From NCBI GenBank assembly GCA_914767715.1, contig OU612068.1:26042001-26102000 (forward strand): DNA of 60,000 bases, read 5' to 3'. Origin of the DNA: Membranipora membranacea (lineage: Eukaryota > Bryozoa > Gymnolaemata > Cheilostomatida > Membraniporidae). Every line of letters starts with the position of its first letter. The first letter of the stretch is position 1. Below the pieces are notes generated by a model. That model was not told the origin of the DNA. It did no database searches and saw nothing but the letters and a program-made list of their open reading frames with translations. The position numbers and the translations under genes were made by a program. This document shows positions 22,425-34,707 of the stretch, in pieces.

Positions 22425-24142
22425 ATGAGGATCACTAGTAGACTGATGGTCCAGCGGAAGGGCTTCTGGTTCAAGACCATCTGGAAAAAGAAGTCAAAGT
22501 TCAAGATCATGGCTGAAGCCAATCATGTTCCACCTGCCCTAACAGAAGTTGGCATTCAGCCAGTAGATCCTTTAGAAGAGATTAAAACAAAGAGAGCAAC
22601 AAAGGTATGCAACGACTGAATGCGAAATAGTTGTAAATTGTTAAAGAATAAAAAAAACGACTTTCATTGAGTTTGGCTTATTGGAGAACAGGGAATGTCA
22701 TCAGCCCTCATGGTACACATTGAATTTTGCTCATCCAGACTCAGAGCCTGAGAAGATTCTAAATCAAATTAAAATTGATGTTTTAACATTAAGGATCCTT
22801 AGTTATTGTTGTTAGGTTTGTGTTGCCGCTTACTCATAAAAATGATTATAATATACTCTTGTTTCTGCCAGGTGTGGGTACCGCCTAATGATCCGAGATT
22901 CATGTTTCCACCTCGAGAAGAGGACCATCAGGATTATCACCCTATCAAAGCATACACAGTATCTAACAATGTGAGAATGTGGGAGGGAGTGAGACAGGCA
23001 CAGGTTCTCACCAATACGCTGGTCACTGAGAGGCTGCCTGACTGTATACTTAGTAAGGCAGATGAACTGTACTCCACAGAACATGATCACATCATGCAGA
23101 GGTTAGTCATCGATGTCAATAAATAAGCCTCCTTAACTGTGTGACTGAGAGTGTAGTAAACATGTGAATTGAGTTGCTTGGTTACGGGAGTTCGCAAAAT
23201 GAAGGCTGTAGAAAATGTGATTACCAAATATAAGATCTATGAATTGATGTACTTCATATCAAGGGGCATACTAAATTTCTGTTATTGACTAATTTTAGAG
23301 CTATTCTACAATCAAATCTGTGGGATAATGCAAGAGAAAAGCTTCCTGAAAGGAAGAAGCCAGATGATATATCTATATGGAATTACAAAGCAGAGAAAGG
23401 AATCCCTCAGCGCCGTATTAATACTTCATTGCTCCGCACCATCACACAGAAAAGTGCTATTCTACTTGCTAAAAATGGTTTGCAGCACACTCTGAGTCGC
23501 CGGCTTGTTCAGGATCACAGTATGAATAGTTACATAGAATATGATGGTAAAAAGATTTATGCCACTTGTGACGCTAAGTTCTTACTGACCAGCGGACTCC
23601 CAGTACCCAGTTATGTGGATTCTGAGCAGGTGAAAGAAAGCAAACATGGAGAGCTCCCTGACCTGTTCCCAGTAGCACCCACAGTCGACCTGGAGCCGTC
23701 TCACATTTATAAGGAGAAAGCCAACCTGGGTCACTCACCTCAGTTTAAGTTCAGGAGGCACCACACTCTGTTCCTAGACTACCCCAAGGAGTGGACAATG
23801 GAAATGAGACATTGTAATGCATTGATGATGTCGTATGTGCACAGCTCTGCCATTGCCCGAGAGTACAATCTCACCAAAACATTGATTAGTGAGCCTGTCT
23901 GCGTACAGACTGTCCACACTGACGGTGAACTGTTTGGTTACACATGCTTCCAGCTCAACACATTAGTAAGCTCTACTGAGGCTGCCACTATGAGTTATGC
24001 TTCTCGGAGGAACCTTGCTTGGGTTGACAGTGATCTAATGTATGAGAAGATTTTCCCTAGAAGAACCATGTTGAGAGACACCCAATATCGGGCTTATAAC
24101 TCAGAAGTATTCAAGAAGATATTGGCACTATTTGCCCACTGA
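22425..24142 (+). CDS. MRPL37: Mitochondrial large ribosomal subunit protein mL37
   Basis: A metazoan-type mitoribosome protein of the large subunit, acting in the mitochondrial matrix. Three exons: 22425-22604, 22872-23101 and 23299-24142, joined in phases 0 and 2, giving 417 residues against about 423 in human. The match to mL37 is clear at several places: W-E-G-V-R-Q-A-Q-V-L-T near residue 100, F-P-V-A-P-T-V-D-L mid-protein, then E-P-V-C-V-Q-T-V-H-T-D-G, F-Q-L-N-T, N-L-A-W-V-D-S-D and the C-terminal L-A-L-F-A-H. The N-terminus is rich in Lys, Arg and aromatic residues without acids over the first 28 residues, as expected for a mitochondrial targeting sequence. The start is the first ATG of the exon. 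A polyadenylation signal follows at 24319. Its neighbour downstream, MED13, converges on it. Confidence 0.96.
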
Positions 24143-24318
24143 AAATGCTTCAATCTTTTATGATCAAACAATTCTGTACAGAAAATGATTTCCGCGTTTG
24201 ATAAATAAGTTTGTATTCGGGAACATAGTCGGTATAAATTACTATAGATATAGGTACAATGATAGAAATGCGAATATAAACTGTCAGATATGTACAAAAA
24301 TAGTCTCACTCTTTCATC

Positions 24319-24324
24319 AATAAA
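24319..24324 (+). terminator. Likely polyadenylation signal of MRPL37
   Basis: AATAAA 177 nt after the stop codon of MRPL37 on the same strand. A longer 3'UTR cannot be excluded. Confidence 0.5.
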
Positions 24325-24403
24325 CCATACCAGACAAATATGGATATCATTCTTCGTGCATAATCTCTTTGTAGAGTTACCAGGACCAATGAAAAATACA
24401 AAA

Positions 24404-24409
24404 TTTATT
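24404..24409 (-). terminator. Possible polyadenylation signal of MED13
   Basis: TTTATT on the plus strand, so AATAAA on the minus strand, about 590 nt beyond the MED13 stop. It is the only canonical hexamer I found on that strand between 24404 and 25000. Confidence 0.35.
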
Positions 24410-25000
24410 ACAGTAATTGCTCCACAGGGTAATAAAAAATATTCTCATTTGTTGTGCAGCAGAATTCATTCTGAATAGAAAAGCCTGCTGTCACCCCATT
24501 GCCATTTTTTTCATAATGCTGTCATTATTATTATTAGCATAAAATCCCTTGTAAGTAGTTCCATGGTCCGAATCTAGTGATCCGCCATGGCAGATATAAT
24601 GTCGGCATAAAAAATTATTTACAGCGTCTGTACGGATAAATTCCAATGGATGGAAGAGTAACAACAGAATAATATTCATTCAATCTCTCCAACAAAATAC
24701 ATTCACCTCACATATCTTCAAAACCTTCAATATCATCATTCAGATTAAAATATTGGACATTATTTACATTATTTGTATTTACTGTTTTAACCAAGTTCAT
24801 CAGCCATATATATCACAATCACAGGCAATTAAACTTGCCATTGCCTGCACAACTGCTGTTTTTTTCGGGTAAATGAATTATTAAAGCGTCATGTAGGTAG
24901 GTATCTCACAGACAAAGCACCAAGAATAATAGATAGTACAATCGTAAACAGGGGTATAGCGATTTGAGAGTCAGAGTAGGTGAGGATAACATAACGACTA

Positions 25001-28000
25001 CTATAAGAAAGTGTTGATAGCATGGTAGAGCTTCATCAGAGCGTCAATATGCACAGGTAGACATGAGGTCCTGTCATTGGTGGCTGGGTCTACAGTCAAC
25101 CATGATAGTCGATTATACGAATCCAACACAAATCTGTAAAAAAATGAAAATACCAAATATTGTAAACATAGCCACGATTCAGATTGTGTAAAACTACAAC
25201 ATACACTTCCAGTCCTGTACTTATACACTGCTTATGGATCGGTCACCACGAAGAAGTCCAAAGGACTTATTTGCATTTTCCTACTGGAAGCTGACTTTTC
25301 CAAACAGGGGTGGGTCTACTTTTCAACCTAGGATTGATCTTGTATGATCAGAGCACACGAGCAAGGCTCTGTTTTAGTTGATTCAGCGCACAATATTATA
25401 ATACTAGAGAGAGTCAGCATACCTGAGCACATCACATGTCATTGTTGAGTCCAGGGGATGAGCGTTCTGTTTCTGAGTATTTGATGTGGAGACATGATTG
25501 TAGTCGTCCTGATTCTGTTGCGAACACACAGTGTGGAAATGCAATGCCGACTAAAACACAGACAGCAAAACACATGTTAAATTCATGACTAATTTACAAT
25601 GTAAGAGATCGCAATACTATCTACTAATAGAAGATAACTCACCATCAATATCGTTGTAGGAATGATCACAATTAACTTCCAATAAAAAATGTATGATAAT
25701 AATAACCAGAATTTGGTTGAAACAGGCGATATTCAAATACTAAGAAGATTCCAAGAACTTCTTTTCTGTGTGATTTTACCATTTCTCATTATATTGTAGT
25801 CCACAATTCCTACCTTGAGCACAGCCGGGCACATGTTCTCAGTCTGAGGCGCTGTGGAATGGAACCACTTGGGTAGTTTACCAGTAGGAGCGGTGGACAA
25901 AATATATCCCATAGCAAGAGGCTGCTGCAGAAGGTTAACCTGATCCTCAACACCACCATCCATCTGTACAACAAAGCAGGAAATAGTAATACTACACAAA
26001 TTAAGGAGCCAACCTTTACCGGTAACTTACAGCATCAGATGGAAGCACTGAACTCAAATTCTAACTGAATATCCCAAACAAAATTAAGGGGGGTTAAAGT
26101 GCTATCACCAGGTGAAGAAATACTTGGTATATACGATACATGAGACAATTATTCAGAAACATGAGAGGTTTTTCAACCTTTTAACCACTCCGTTACACAG
26201 GTACTGAGATATACGCAAACGGAAAATTCCTAATGAGATTGTATTAAGTGCTAGGTGTGAAGAGCAACCACTTAGTCTAGAACCTTCACCTGTCACCAAT
26301 TATATCCAAGCATGTCGATACAACACCTTCATGTGTCAGCGCGATCATTGAAGGGCTACTCACTTATTTTATTAACACACCTCATGTTAAATAACTTGGG
26401 ACTATTTATAACCATCCCAAGTACCAAAGATATGAAAACAATTTGATGACGCACTTGGATCAAGGCATATTGGATTTAGCCCGTTTTTCATGGCCACACA
26501 CAGGGCAAGAATAGGAACATGAGGGCATTCTCTACAATGCCTGCTTGTAGATAATTATAGGTACTTACCACACTGGCATATGTTCCTCTCCTGGAGCTGA
26601 TTCCACCAGGACCTCCAAACATTCCTCCTCCACCGCCACCTGTGGGTGAGTGTGGCGGAGAACCAGTGATGTCTACAAACAATAACAATTCAGCCAATGT
26701 GAACGTACTCAATTCCATTTCTATCTCTAGGACTCTGTGATATGAGTTGTTATAACAGGCAGTAGCTACCGGTAGGATATTAAAGTCTTTGACGGGTGGT
26801 AAGGTCACAAGGTCTGTGAATGGGACCATAGGAGGGGACTTGCAGTGTCTGGACTTTTATAAACTGCTGCTGGGGCTCACACACAGCAGTGTTTGAAGAA
26901 ACGATAACACGTCTTAGTAAAGTCTATCTCTTCAATGTTAATATTATGATTTTTAGGTAGTGATAACCTGCTCCATATAAAAATCAATTTCCATCATCTC
27001 ACAAAACTGTCTCAAACCAAAATTCATAAAGTCGTATATTCAGAATCTTTACATCCGGTGATGTGATTATCATATATCTTACCAAGTCCTCCTCCAATGA
27101 TGCCAAATATATCTCCCATCTCCCCGATATCTGGGTCATCAGTCAGATCTCCTATTCCCATAAAATCATCACTATCACCCTGCATATCTCCCGAGAAGTC
27201 TATCCTGTCCTCAGCCTGAGTGTGATTACCTCCAGCCTACAAGTATACATGTACATATAAGGATACAATGTCGTAGATATCAGAACCCATAGATAGTCTG
27301 CCTTCACTGTGTCATACATATACATTCATGATTCCGCTTTGATGCAGAACTATGTGTAATAATAACTTACGCAGACAACCATTTACTTGTCTCACTTCGA
27401 CTACACTTAAGCAGTAATTGATAACCAGTTATGTATCGTTTTCAGAGCATGCTGTCTGCTAAGAGACAGATCAATGTATGAGATGAATAACTGTTGCTCA
27501 CCATATCAGTCCTTCAACAGTAACTTACCGTGGTAGAGTTAGGGATGACTAGTATATGAGTGACACTAGCATCCTGAGGTGTGTTGAGTGTAGTACCGTT
27601 AGGCTTCTTATCCTGATCTCTGTTATTGGTCTCATTAGTGAGAACATTAAATGAGGCGTGGGGCTCAATAGAGATGAGACAGGCTGCGAGGATAGCCAGC
27701 TGATTCTCTGATGGGATAGACGTACATATATCACAGTTCTCCCTCATTCTCTGTGTGTGTCGTATCAAAGACTTCTTACTCAACAGCTTAGACCATTCTA
27801 TAATATATGTGATGTATAGGTGTATTAGCTTTTACATACTACATTATGGGAGAAAGGGATGCGAGCAAAATATGGAGGAGACAACTTCTTTAAAAAATGT
27901 TTTTCATTTTGGCGCTTTAGGAATTCTGAATTACTTATTTTCTATTAAAACTTGGCAGCCTGTCAGATAATCTGACAGCAGGCATGCTTGTCAGATTTAA

Positions 28001-31000
28001 GGTCAATGAGAAGTACATATGAACCGATGCACAGTTTCCTTGAAATAGTAGATGGCAAAGAGCCTATATTATAGCACTTAGTGCAATCCAGCACAAAAAC
28101 AACAGGCTGATGAGATAAATAGCTGTGCTTGTTTGTGCCTTTACAATTCATACCTTTCAGCTCTCCGTGTCCCAGGCGTCCAAACCGTCCAATAACGAGC
28201 CTCCATTTGGTCAGCGACCTTGACATAGTACTTATGATATACTCAAAGAGCTTTTGAAGACCATGTCTGATGACAGTAGACTTCTTGCGACGTGAGTGGT
28301 TAGGTACATGTATGTTTATTACTGTGGTATCCAATAGCTGGAAATGACACGGAATAAAAATATGTACTTAGGGCAGCAGCTACAAGCTACTGTGTAATAG
28401 TGACCTTCACAGGACACAGAATACAAGTAGAGACAAATGTAATAATAGCTTAGCTTTGAACCCTGTATGGCCATCAGCAGTAAAGTAACAATTAATAACC
28501 CTGGGCAAATCAACAATGTTTGCAAAGTTGAACTCATGCCTCTGCTTTCATTACAAAAATACCTATGTGAAATACAATATTGAGCATCATGGACTCACCT
28601 CTCCGTTGTCTCTGACAATTGAGGCTAGAAGCCACCTCTGATCTTCAGATAAACAGTAAGCACAGAACATCACCCTGGTCTTGTCCTCCAGTCCTCCTCT
28701 CTCAGGGTTACGGCTGTCCGGTACTGGGGCCAGTATGTAGGGAGGCAGACTAAGCATGGTGTTACCATCATCAGAGTGAGCGTGACGAGCTGAGTCGGCT
28801 ATAGGACCGAAACCAGTCATGGTCTGACCAAGTGGATAGTACTTATACTTCTTAGTGATCTTTGAGTATACTGAGAACGCCATGCTCCTCAATACCTAAA
28901 AATAGCAAGATCCACGAATAAAACGAGTTAAAATAGTGAATTTAATATCACATAGTGAAGGATTCATCCTTTTCAAAGGTGTGTTACTACGATTTGTCGT
29001 GATATAATATTCGAACTATGTCACCACATTTGATCTCAAACCATAAACTATGCGTCAAATCTTAAGATTTAAATAATATATTCTGGTCATATTGCAATTT
29101 TACTCCAAAATTGACAGAGAAAATCTATAGCGAAGTGATTATTATAATTCAGGTCTTTCATACATCGACAGCGTACCTGTTGATCTGGGGCTTGACTATT
29201 CGCTGACAGAACAGAATGCATCGGGATGATCTCCAGATAGGTTTGCTGCCTGAGCCAAGCAGGCAGACTATCCAGCAGCTCCTGGTAACACATGATTAGC
29301 GCGAGGACACTGGTATACTCCTCCTGAGCTTCTGCTGACTCCTTACCGCCTCCGTTAGCTGAGGCAGCAGTGCCAGTAGAGAACGGGTTAATCAGATATA
29401 TCACTATACTGGTGTGAGTGTTATCCCTGGTTTTAGGCCTGCAGTCCCGATATCTAGGGTCTGTCAGTATATCTGATGCAAAAGAAATAAAATGTGTGAA
29501 TTTTATTCATCATCCATCTATAAAAGCGCTAATGCACACCCTGGTTAACTGTGACACAGGGTGATAGCTTGTACTAGTCTCTCTAGGGGATTTACATACT
29601 CTGTTGTAAAAGAAACTTGATCGTTCTTAGTACAAGGTCAGCCTCTCATTGACACCAATAATCTATATAGACAACAAAAACGTGATGACTTAGTGAGTTG
29701 TATATCACATTAGCTATTATAACCTCTTGCAGTTCAATTTTAACAGCTGGAAAATCAGCGGCACTTGCTTTTCGTCGCCATGATCCAAAATTTACTAACA
29801 CCCACCTGCTTTTCCGGTAGCGTTTTCCTCCCTTTGAGGTGGAGGACTGAACATACCGCTGGAGCTTGATTGTGGGTTTGGACCGCCAGGTATCCCACCA
29901 GGCTGAGTAGGTCTGGTGAACACGCCCTCCTGTGAGCCTGAGCTATGTGAGGAGGGTGGGGGAGGTGAGGTTATATCAGGCATCTTATTGGACAGTAGAG
30001 GCGCCAGATGGTGCTTACACACCTTGGCTATCAGTTTGAGCTTCTGCCCGATTGGTGCATTATCTGAAAAATCAAGTAAACACATATGGTAAGGAGAGAT
30101 GATGATTATAATAAAATCAGCCGTACTGTGAGATTCTGACAAGTGTTTCTCCGCAGTTCTGGACTGTGCTTGATGTTTTAATCAATAATAGGAACCATTA
30201 CACTTGACATGAGCTACAGTTAAGTTGTCATAAATCATATTGCTGCATTTCTACATTGGCAATGAGTAGTATTCCCAAATATATATATCCAATATCTGTG
30301 GCAACCAGCCCACCCTCACTCCTAGACACAAGCAGAGCTGCGTGAGACTGATTGAATATTTCATCAATCAACATTCCAATCAACATGTTTGTATCTTTTA
30401 GAGTAAAAGCTGCCTGACCATGCACTAAGAGGTTGTAGAAATACACAAATCTGCAGGTAACCCGTCTCACCAATAATAAGCCACAGCTGTATGAGCTTTG
30501 AAGTAAGAAAGGGTTTGTAACATAAAACAGTGTGATTCATTTGAAGCCCTTCAGCTGCATGTCCATGACCAACAGGAGTCTTCTACCTGATGGTGTAGTT
30601 AATCACGGAAGCTGTCAATGTATCGTGCTGAGAGTCAGCAATAAGTTTTTTTTATCACAAGTACTAGCTTTTAACATCTCATACTTACCTAATTTGTTGA
30701 ACCAGCTGCCAGTAGTTTTATCAGACAGTGCTGCAGCGAACTGCTTGCCGACCTGCAGTATACCGTCTCTCTGCCCCTGGTATGGCATGTGTTTGCCAAG
30801 CTGTGATTGATTATAAACTTGAGATAACTCCTGGAAGAATGCCTTACAGGCCTTTGTTATCACCGGACTGTCAGGGGAGACTACTACATAGGAGATGTTC
30901 CTCTCTTTACCATACGGCTTCAGCATTAGTTTATCCTAAAAATAAGAGATGATAAATCATATGACCTGTGCGTTGTTGCAACATTCACCAAGGCTTCCGT

Positions 31001-34000
31001 TATGCGCATCTGTTTTTATTTAGATGGCGCCCACTCTACCAAACAAACCTCTGGGCGGATAATAACACGGGAAGGGATTGGCAATTAACCAAGATCACAC
31101 CTTTCCCTAATATTATAAGAATAAACAAAATAAGTCAACAACGTAAAACAACATAACCGAAGAGAAAATAAATCATGGAATTCGCATAAATTTTACTGCT
31201 GTTAAAATGCAAATACAGTTTAGTCATTTGGCTACTGTAGACATGCTCAAGCCATCTCTAGTAACACATACCCAATGCTGTAGTGTGAATGGTGAGAGTC
31301 GAAGCCAGTCATCATCGCTACCCACGAGCAGAGGTGGTATGGGCTGTGGTTCTAACAGCTCATCAGTGCTCCTACCAGCAAGCTTGAAGAAAGACTGCCA
31401 AGTCATAGGTCCGGTCACTTTGATAGCATTTGGGTCCCACAAGCTGAAAACATATCAAGAAGTGGGTACATCATAACGAGTATGGTTCAACAGTTTTATC
31501 TAAAAAAGCTCTACTGTTGGTCTTGTGACTGTTTCTTTTGCTGACAAAGCAAACTTTGAAGAACGAAGGATGAGAACTTGGCTAGTATTACGCAGTGTCA
31601 ACTGAATATGACATCTGATTGTGTGACATCAGTCAATCACAATTATGTTAATTCAATGAGATAACTGCTACTAGGTACCACTTACAGACGTGAACTTTAA
31701 AAAGAAACTTAATACAAAAACAGCTGAAGCTTTTCAAAAATGACTACTAGAATCAAGCCTACTATACACTATTTATTACTAAGCTATCTAAGCAAGTGGA
31801 TATCACCCGCACACATTCCTATAATTATGACGTCACAGCCTTCCTTCTAACAGAGAAACAAGCTGGCTTAGTGATTCCAATAAATGTTAGATTTGATAGC
31901 TACACAAGCACTCACAGGTAATAATTGTATGGTCAACATAGTTGTACTTTTCCCCAGGGCACTATAGACCGTACAGTCCTGAGAACAAATGTATCAATAC
32001 CTACTATACACTGCTAGTACAAGGTTAGACAAACAGGTGAGGGCTCAGTGTCAGGTTTATGGACATAGCACTGCAGCCCATCTGGTGCAGAAAGGTCTGC
32101 ATTGAGCACAGTTATGGCGATGATGCTTTTAGTGCAATGGTTAAGGCAGGTGAATGTTACTGGGGAGGGGGGAGGGGGTGGGACATATATCGATGATATC
32201 TGACCCTTCTCGCTAACAACTACTAACCTGGTGGTTCGTTTCTTCTGCACTGCATCCTGTAAGGCTGGTTGTAGAGATCTCAGTAGTTGTATGATTTCTG
32301 TAGGAGCTAGAATCTCCTTGTTGGTGCGCTGTAAGGCCCAGCGACTCCAGCATTGAGAAGGCGCCTGATGTCTGTTCAATGTCATAGAATCTGCAAGCAA
32401 TCACAAAATATTATCTCATATTAGAATGATGTCAGTGAAACCTTAGCAGTATAGATGATACAAGTATTCCCTGAAAAAATTAGCTTTAGAACTCTAAGCT
32501 CCCGGCAGTGGCAGAGTAGAGTACTACCTAAACAGTGTTGTTGAGCACAACTTTTTTGAGATTGCTTTGATGATCGCCATCACAGAAACATTTTACAACC
32601 CTTAGTTGAGGAAAAACCAAAAAAGCAGTTGATGGGAAGTAAATGACCGCAACGCTATAACAGTTCCACACATCACAGCGCAATGAGGCCAGCCAACTCT
32701 GTCTAGGACAGGGTCAGACTAAGGTCAAAACATGCCAGGCAAATTTCACTCTTGATGCCTGTGTGATTCAATACATGTTTAATACTCATTCCCATCACTG
32801 ACTGTCAAAGCTCATGTCCCAGTCATCTTACTAATTACAAGACCACTACTTGTATCTAAGCAGATGTCAGACTCTGTTTCACATACATTGTAAGGTAACC
32901 TGACTAATTGAAATGATTTTGAGACTAAGGCTGGCTGATTCACATAATATTCTACACATTATATAATACAAGCCATTCCAGAAGTTAGACCCACCTGTCA
33001 TGTATTGACCAGTATTCAGTGCTGACATGATGACATCACACACATCCTGATGTTCTAGGTTAAATTTCTTCTCGCTGCCTGATACATTATAATCACTGAA
33101 CGTCGTGTAACGAGTCAGCAGGGACGGCGAAAGTGTGATAAACTGCTCTATCAAACCTTTCAGAAGCAAACTATTGACCTGCAAAATATTTGACCGAAAG
33201 TTATGTGATGGCACACTACATTGTCAGCCATTGAATCGATTAGGCACTATGGCATGTTATCAGGATGTATTAAACATTGACTACATCGACTAAGTACGGT
33301 ACAATCAAACACGAGGATTTGGCTATTCTTCTAATCTAACAACAATGACTAGTTCAGAATGCATCAATACTACTACTTCCTTTCTGTCACAAGTCACTGT
33401 CAATTTCCTCAGTTTGTTAACTAAGTGAAGGTCATAATTCTAAATAGGCGCTGGCAACTTACTTCTTGGCCAGGCAACAATACATGATGTAAACAGGTGT
33501 TGGTAAGGGTTACTACCAAACCTTGTTGTAAATTAATACTGATTAAAATTCTCGGACATTCCTAAACCAGAGATGGTATGTGACCATATTACAGACTACA
33601 GTTTAAGGTTTCAGTGAACTCAAACAGATGGGATAGACATCAAATTAATCAGATGGCTGAATTATGAGAGATGAGTTTCTGTTTTCTAATATATAGGAAA
33701 CTGCACCAACAGACATACACACTTAGTATAGAATCTAAGACAGCGATCTCTTCACACACAGCCACCAGTGGCTACTTGCAGGCATGTCTGACTCGTTATC
33801 AGGTACAAGCTTCTTACCTCTTCTGGAGCCTTTTGTTGAGCAATGCCTTTAAGTTTGAGTTTATCAAACCTTTCATCTCTGTGGTTCATGATGTCACATT
33901 CGTCTTCATAGAACAGACCAGAGCAGAATCCATAGTGCCTGTTAGTGACAGCACTGAATCCGCACGAGCACTTATACTGGGCCTATAACATCCAGGAAAA

Positions 34001-34707
34001 TATCAAAGTTATAGAATATCAATTACGAGGTAAATATCAGGACGATAAATGATCACTGGTATTTAACCAGGATCCTACACTGTAGAGGTATGTTGTAATA
34101 GTGCGCAGGAACAGGTAGGTATTCTCCTACCCCATTCATCATGATAAGGATTAACAACATGTTGTTTTACTTTGAGTCTATCCAAAAGCTGTGACTGTGA
34201 GATGAGTTAACACTATCACCGCCTCCACTACACCTCACACTGTGTAGATATTGGAGACACATTACAGTGACCAGGTAAACCGGTTACTAATCCTGAGGCA
34301 GTTTTGGTTGGATTAGGAAGTTCAGACTTGTGGTACAGACATTAAACTAATAATCACCAATGCAGCCGGTAGTTAAACCCATCAGTACGGGCACTGCTCG
34401 TATATAATAACACTATGGTGAATGCCAGAAAGACAATGAGAAGGTTGGAGAAGCAGACAGGCGCTATCTGACATCTAATAACTGACCTCATATTTTTCTC
34501 GAGGTAGATATAGTCCCAGATCATTGCCGAGTATATTCATGTTACAGACGCAGAGGTTACAACTCTCAAAGTTTTGATCTTTGTACAAATTAAGCATGCT
34601 GTCGGATAATGTCATGTTCACCAGCAGTGACTGAGCCTCGGGTAAGGACTGAGCGTTAAATGTGGAGGCGACTCCGTGAGTAGAGGGATTCTCGACTGAC
34701 GACAGGC
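25001..34707 (-). other. MED13: MED13 exons 15-30, MID and PIWI-like regions
   Basis: Exons 34707-34487, 33982-33818, 33178-32995, 32390-32228, 31443-31272, 30935-30689, 30063-29806, 29472-29177, 28895-28599, 28337-28154, 27797-27529, 27236-27083, 26672-26569, 25963-25814, 25550-25423 and 25133-25001. [10 protein letters not shown] and [10 protein letters not shown] precede the MID-like domain ([11 protein letters not shown]). The PIWI-like domain runs from I-V-I-Y-L-I-N-P-F to the end, interrupted by an acidic and Gly-rich insert (exons 26-27, with six consecutive Gly). The PIWI fold in this family is known to lack slicer activity. Confidence 0.95.

Larger units (their letters stand above)
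24143..25000. other. Tail-to-tail intergenic region
   Basis: 3'UTRs of MRPL37 (plus) and MED13 (minus). No coding exon seen. AT-rich throughout. Confidence 0.7.
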
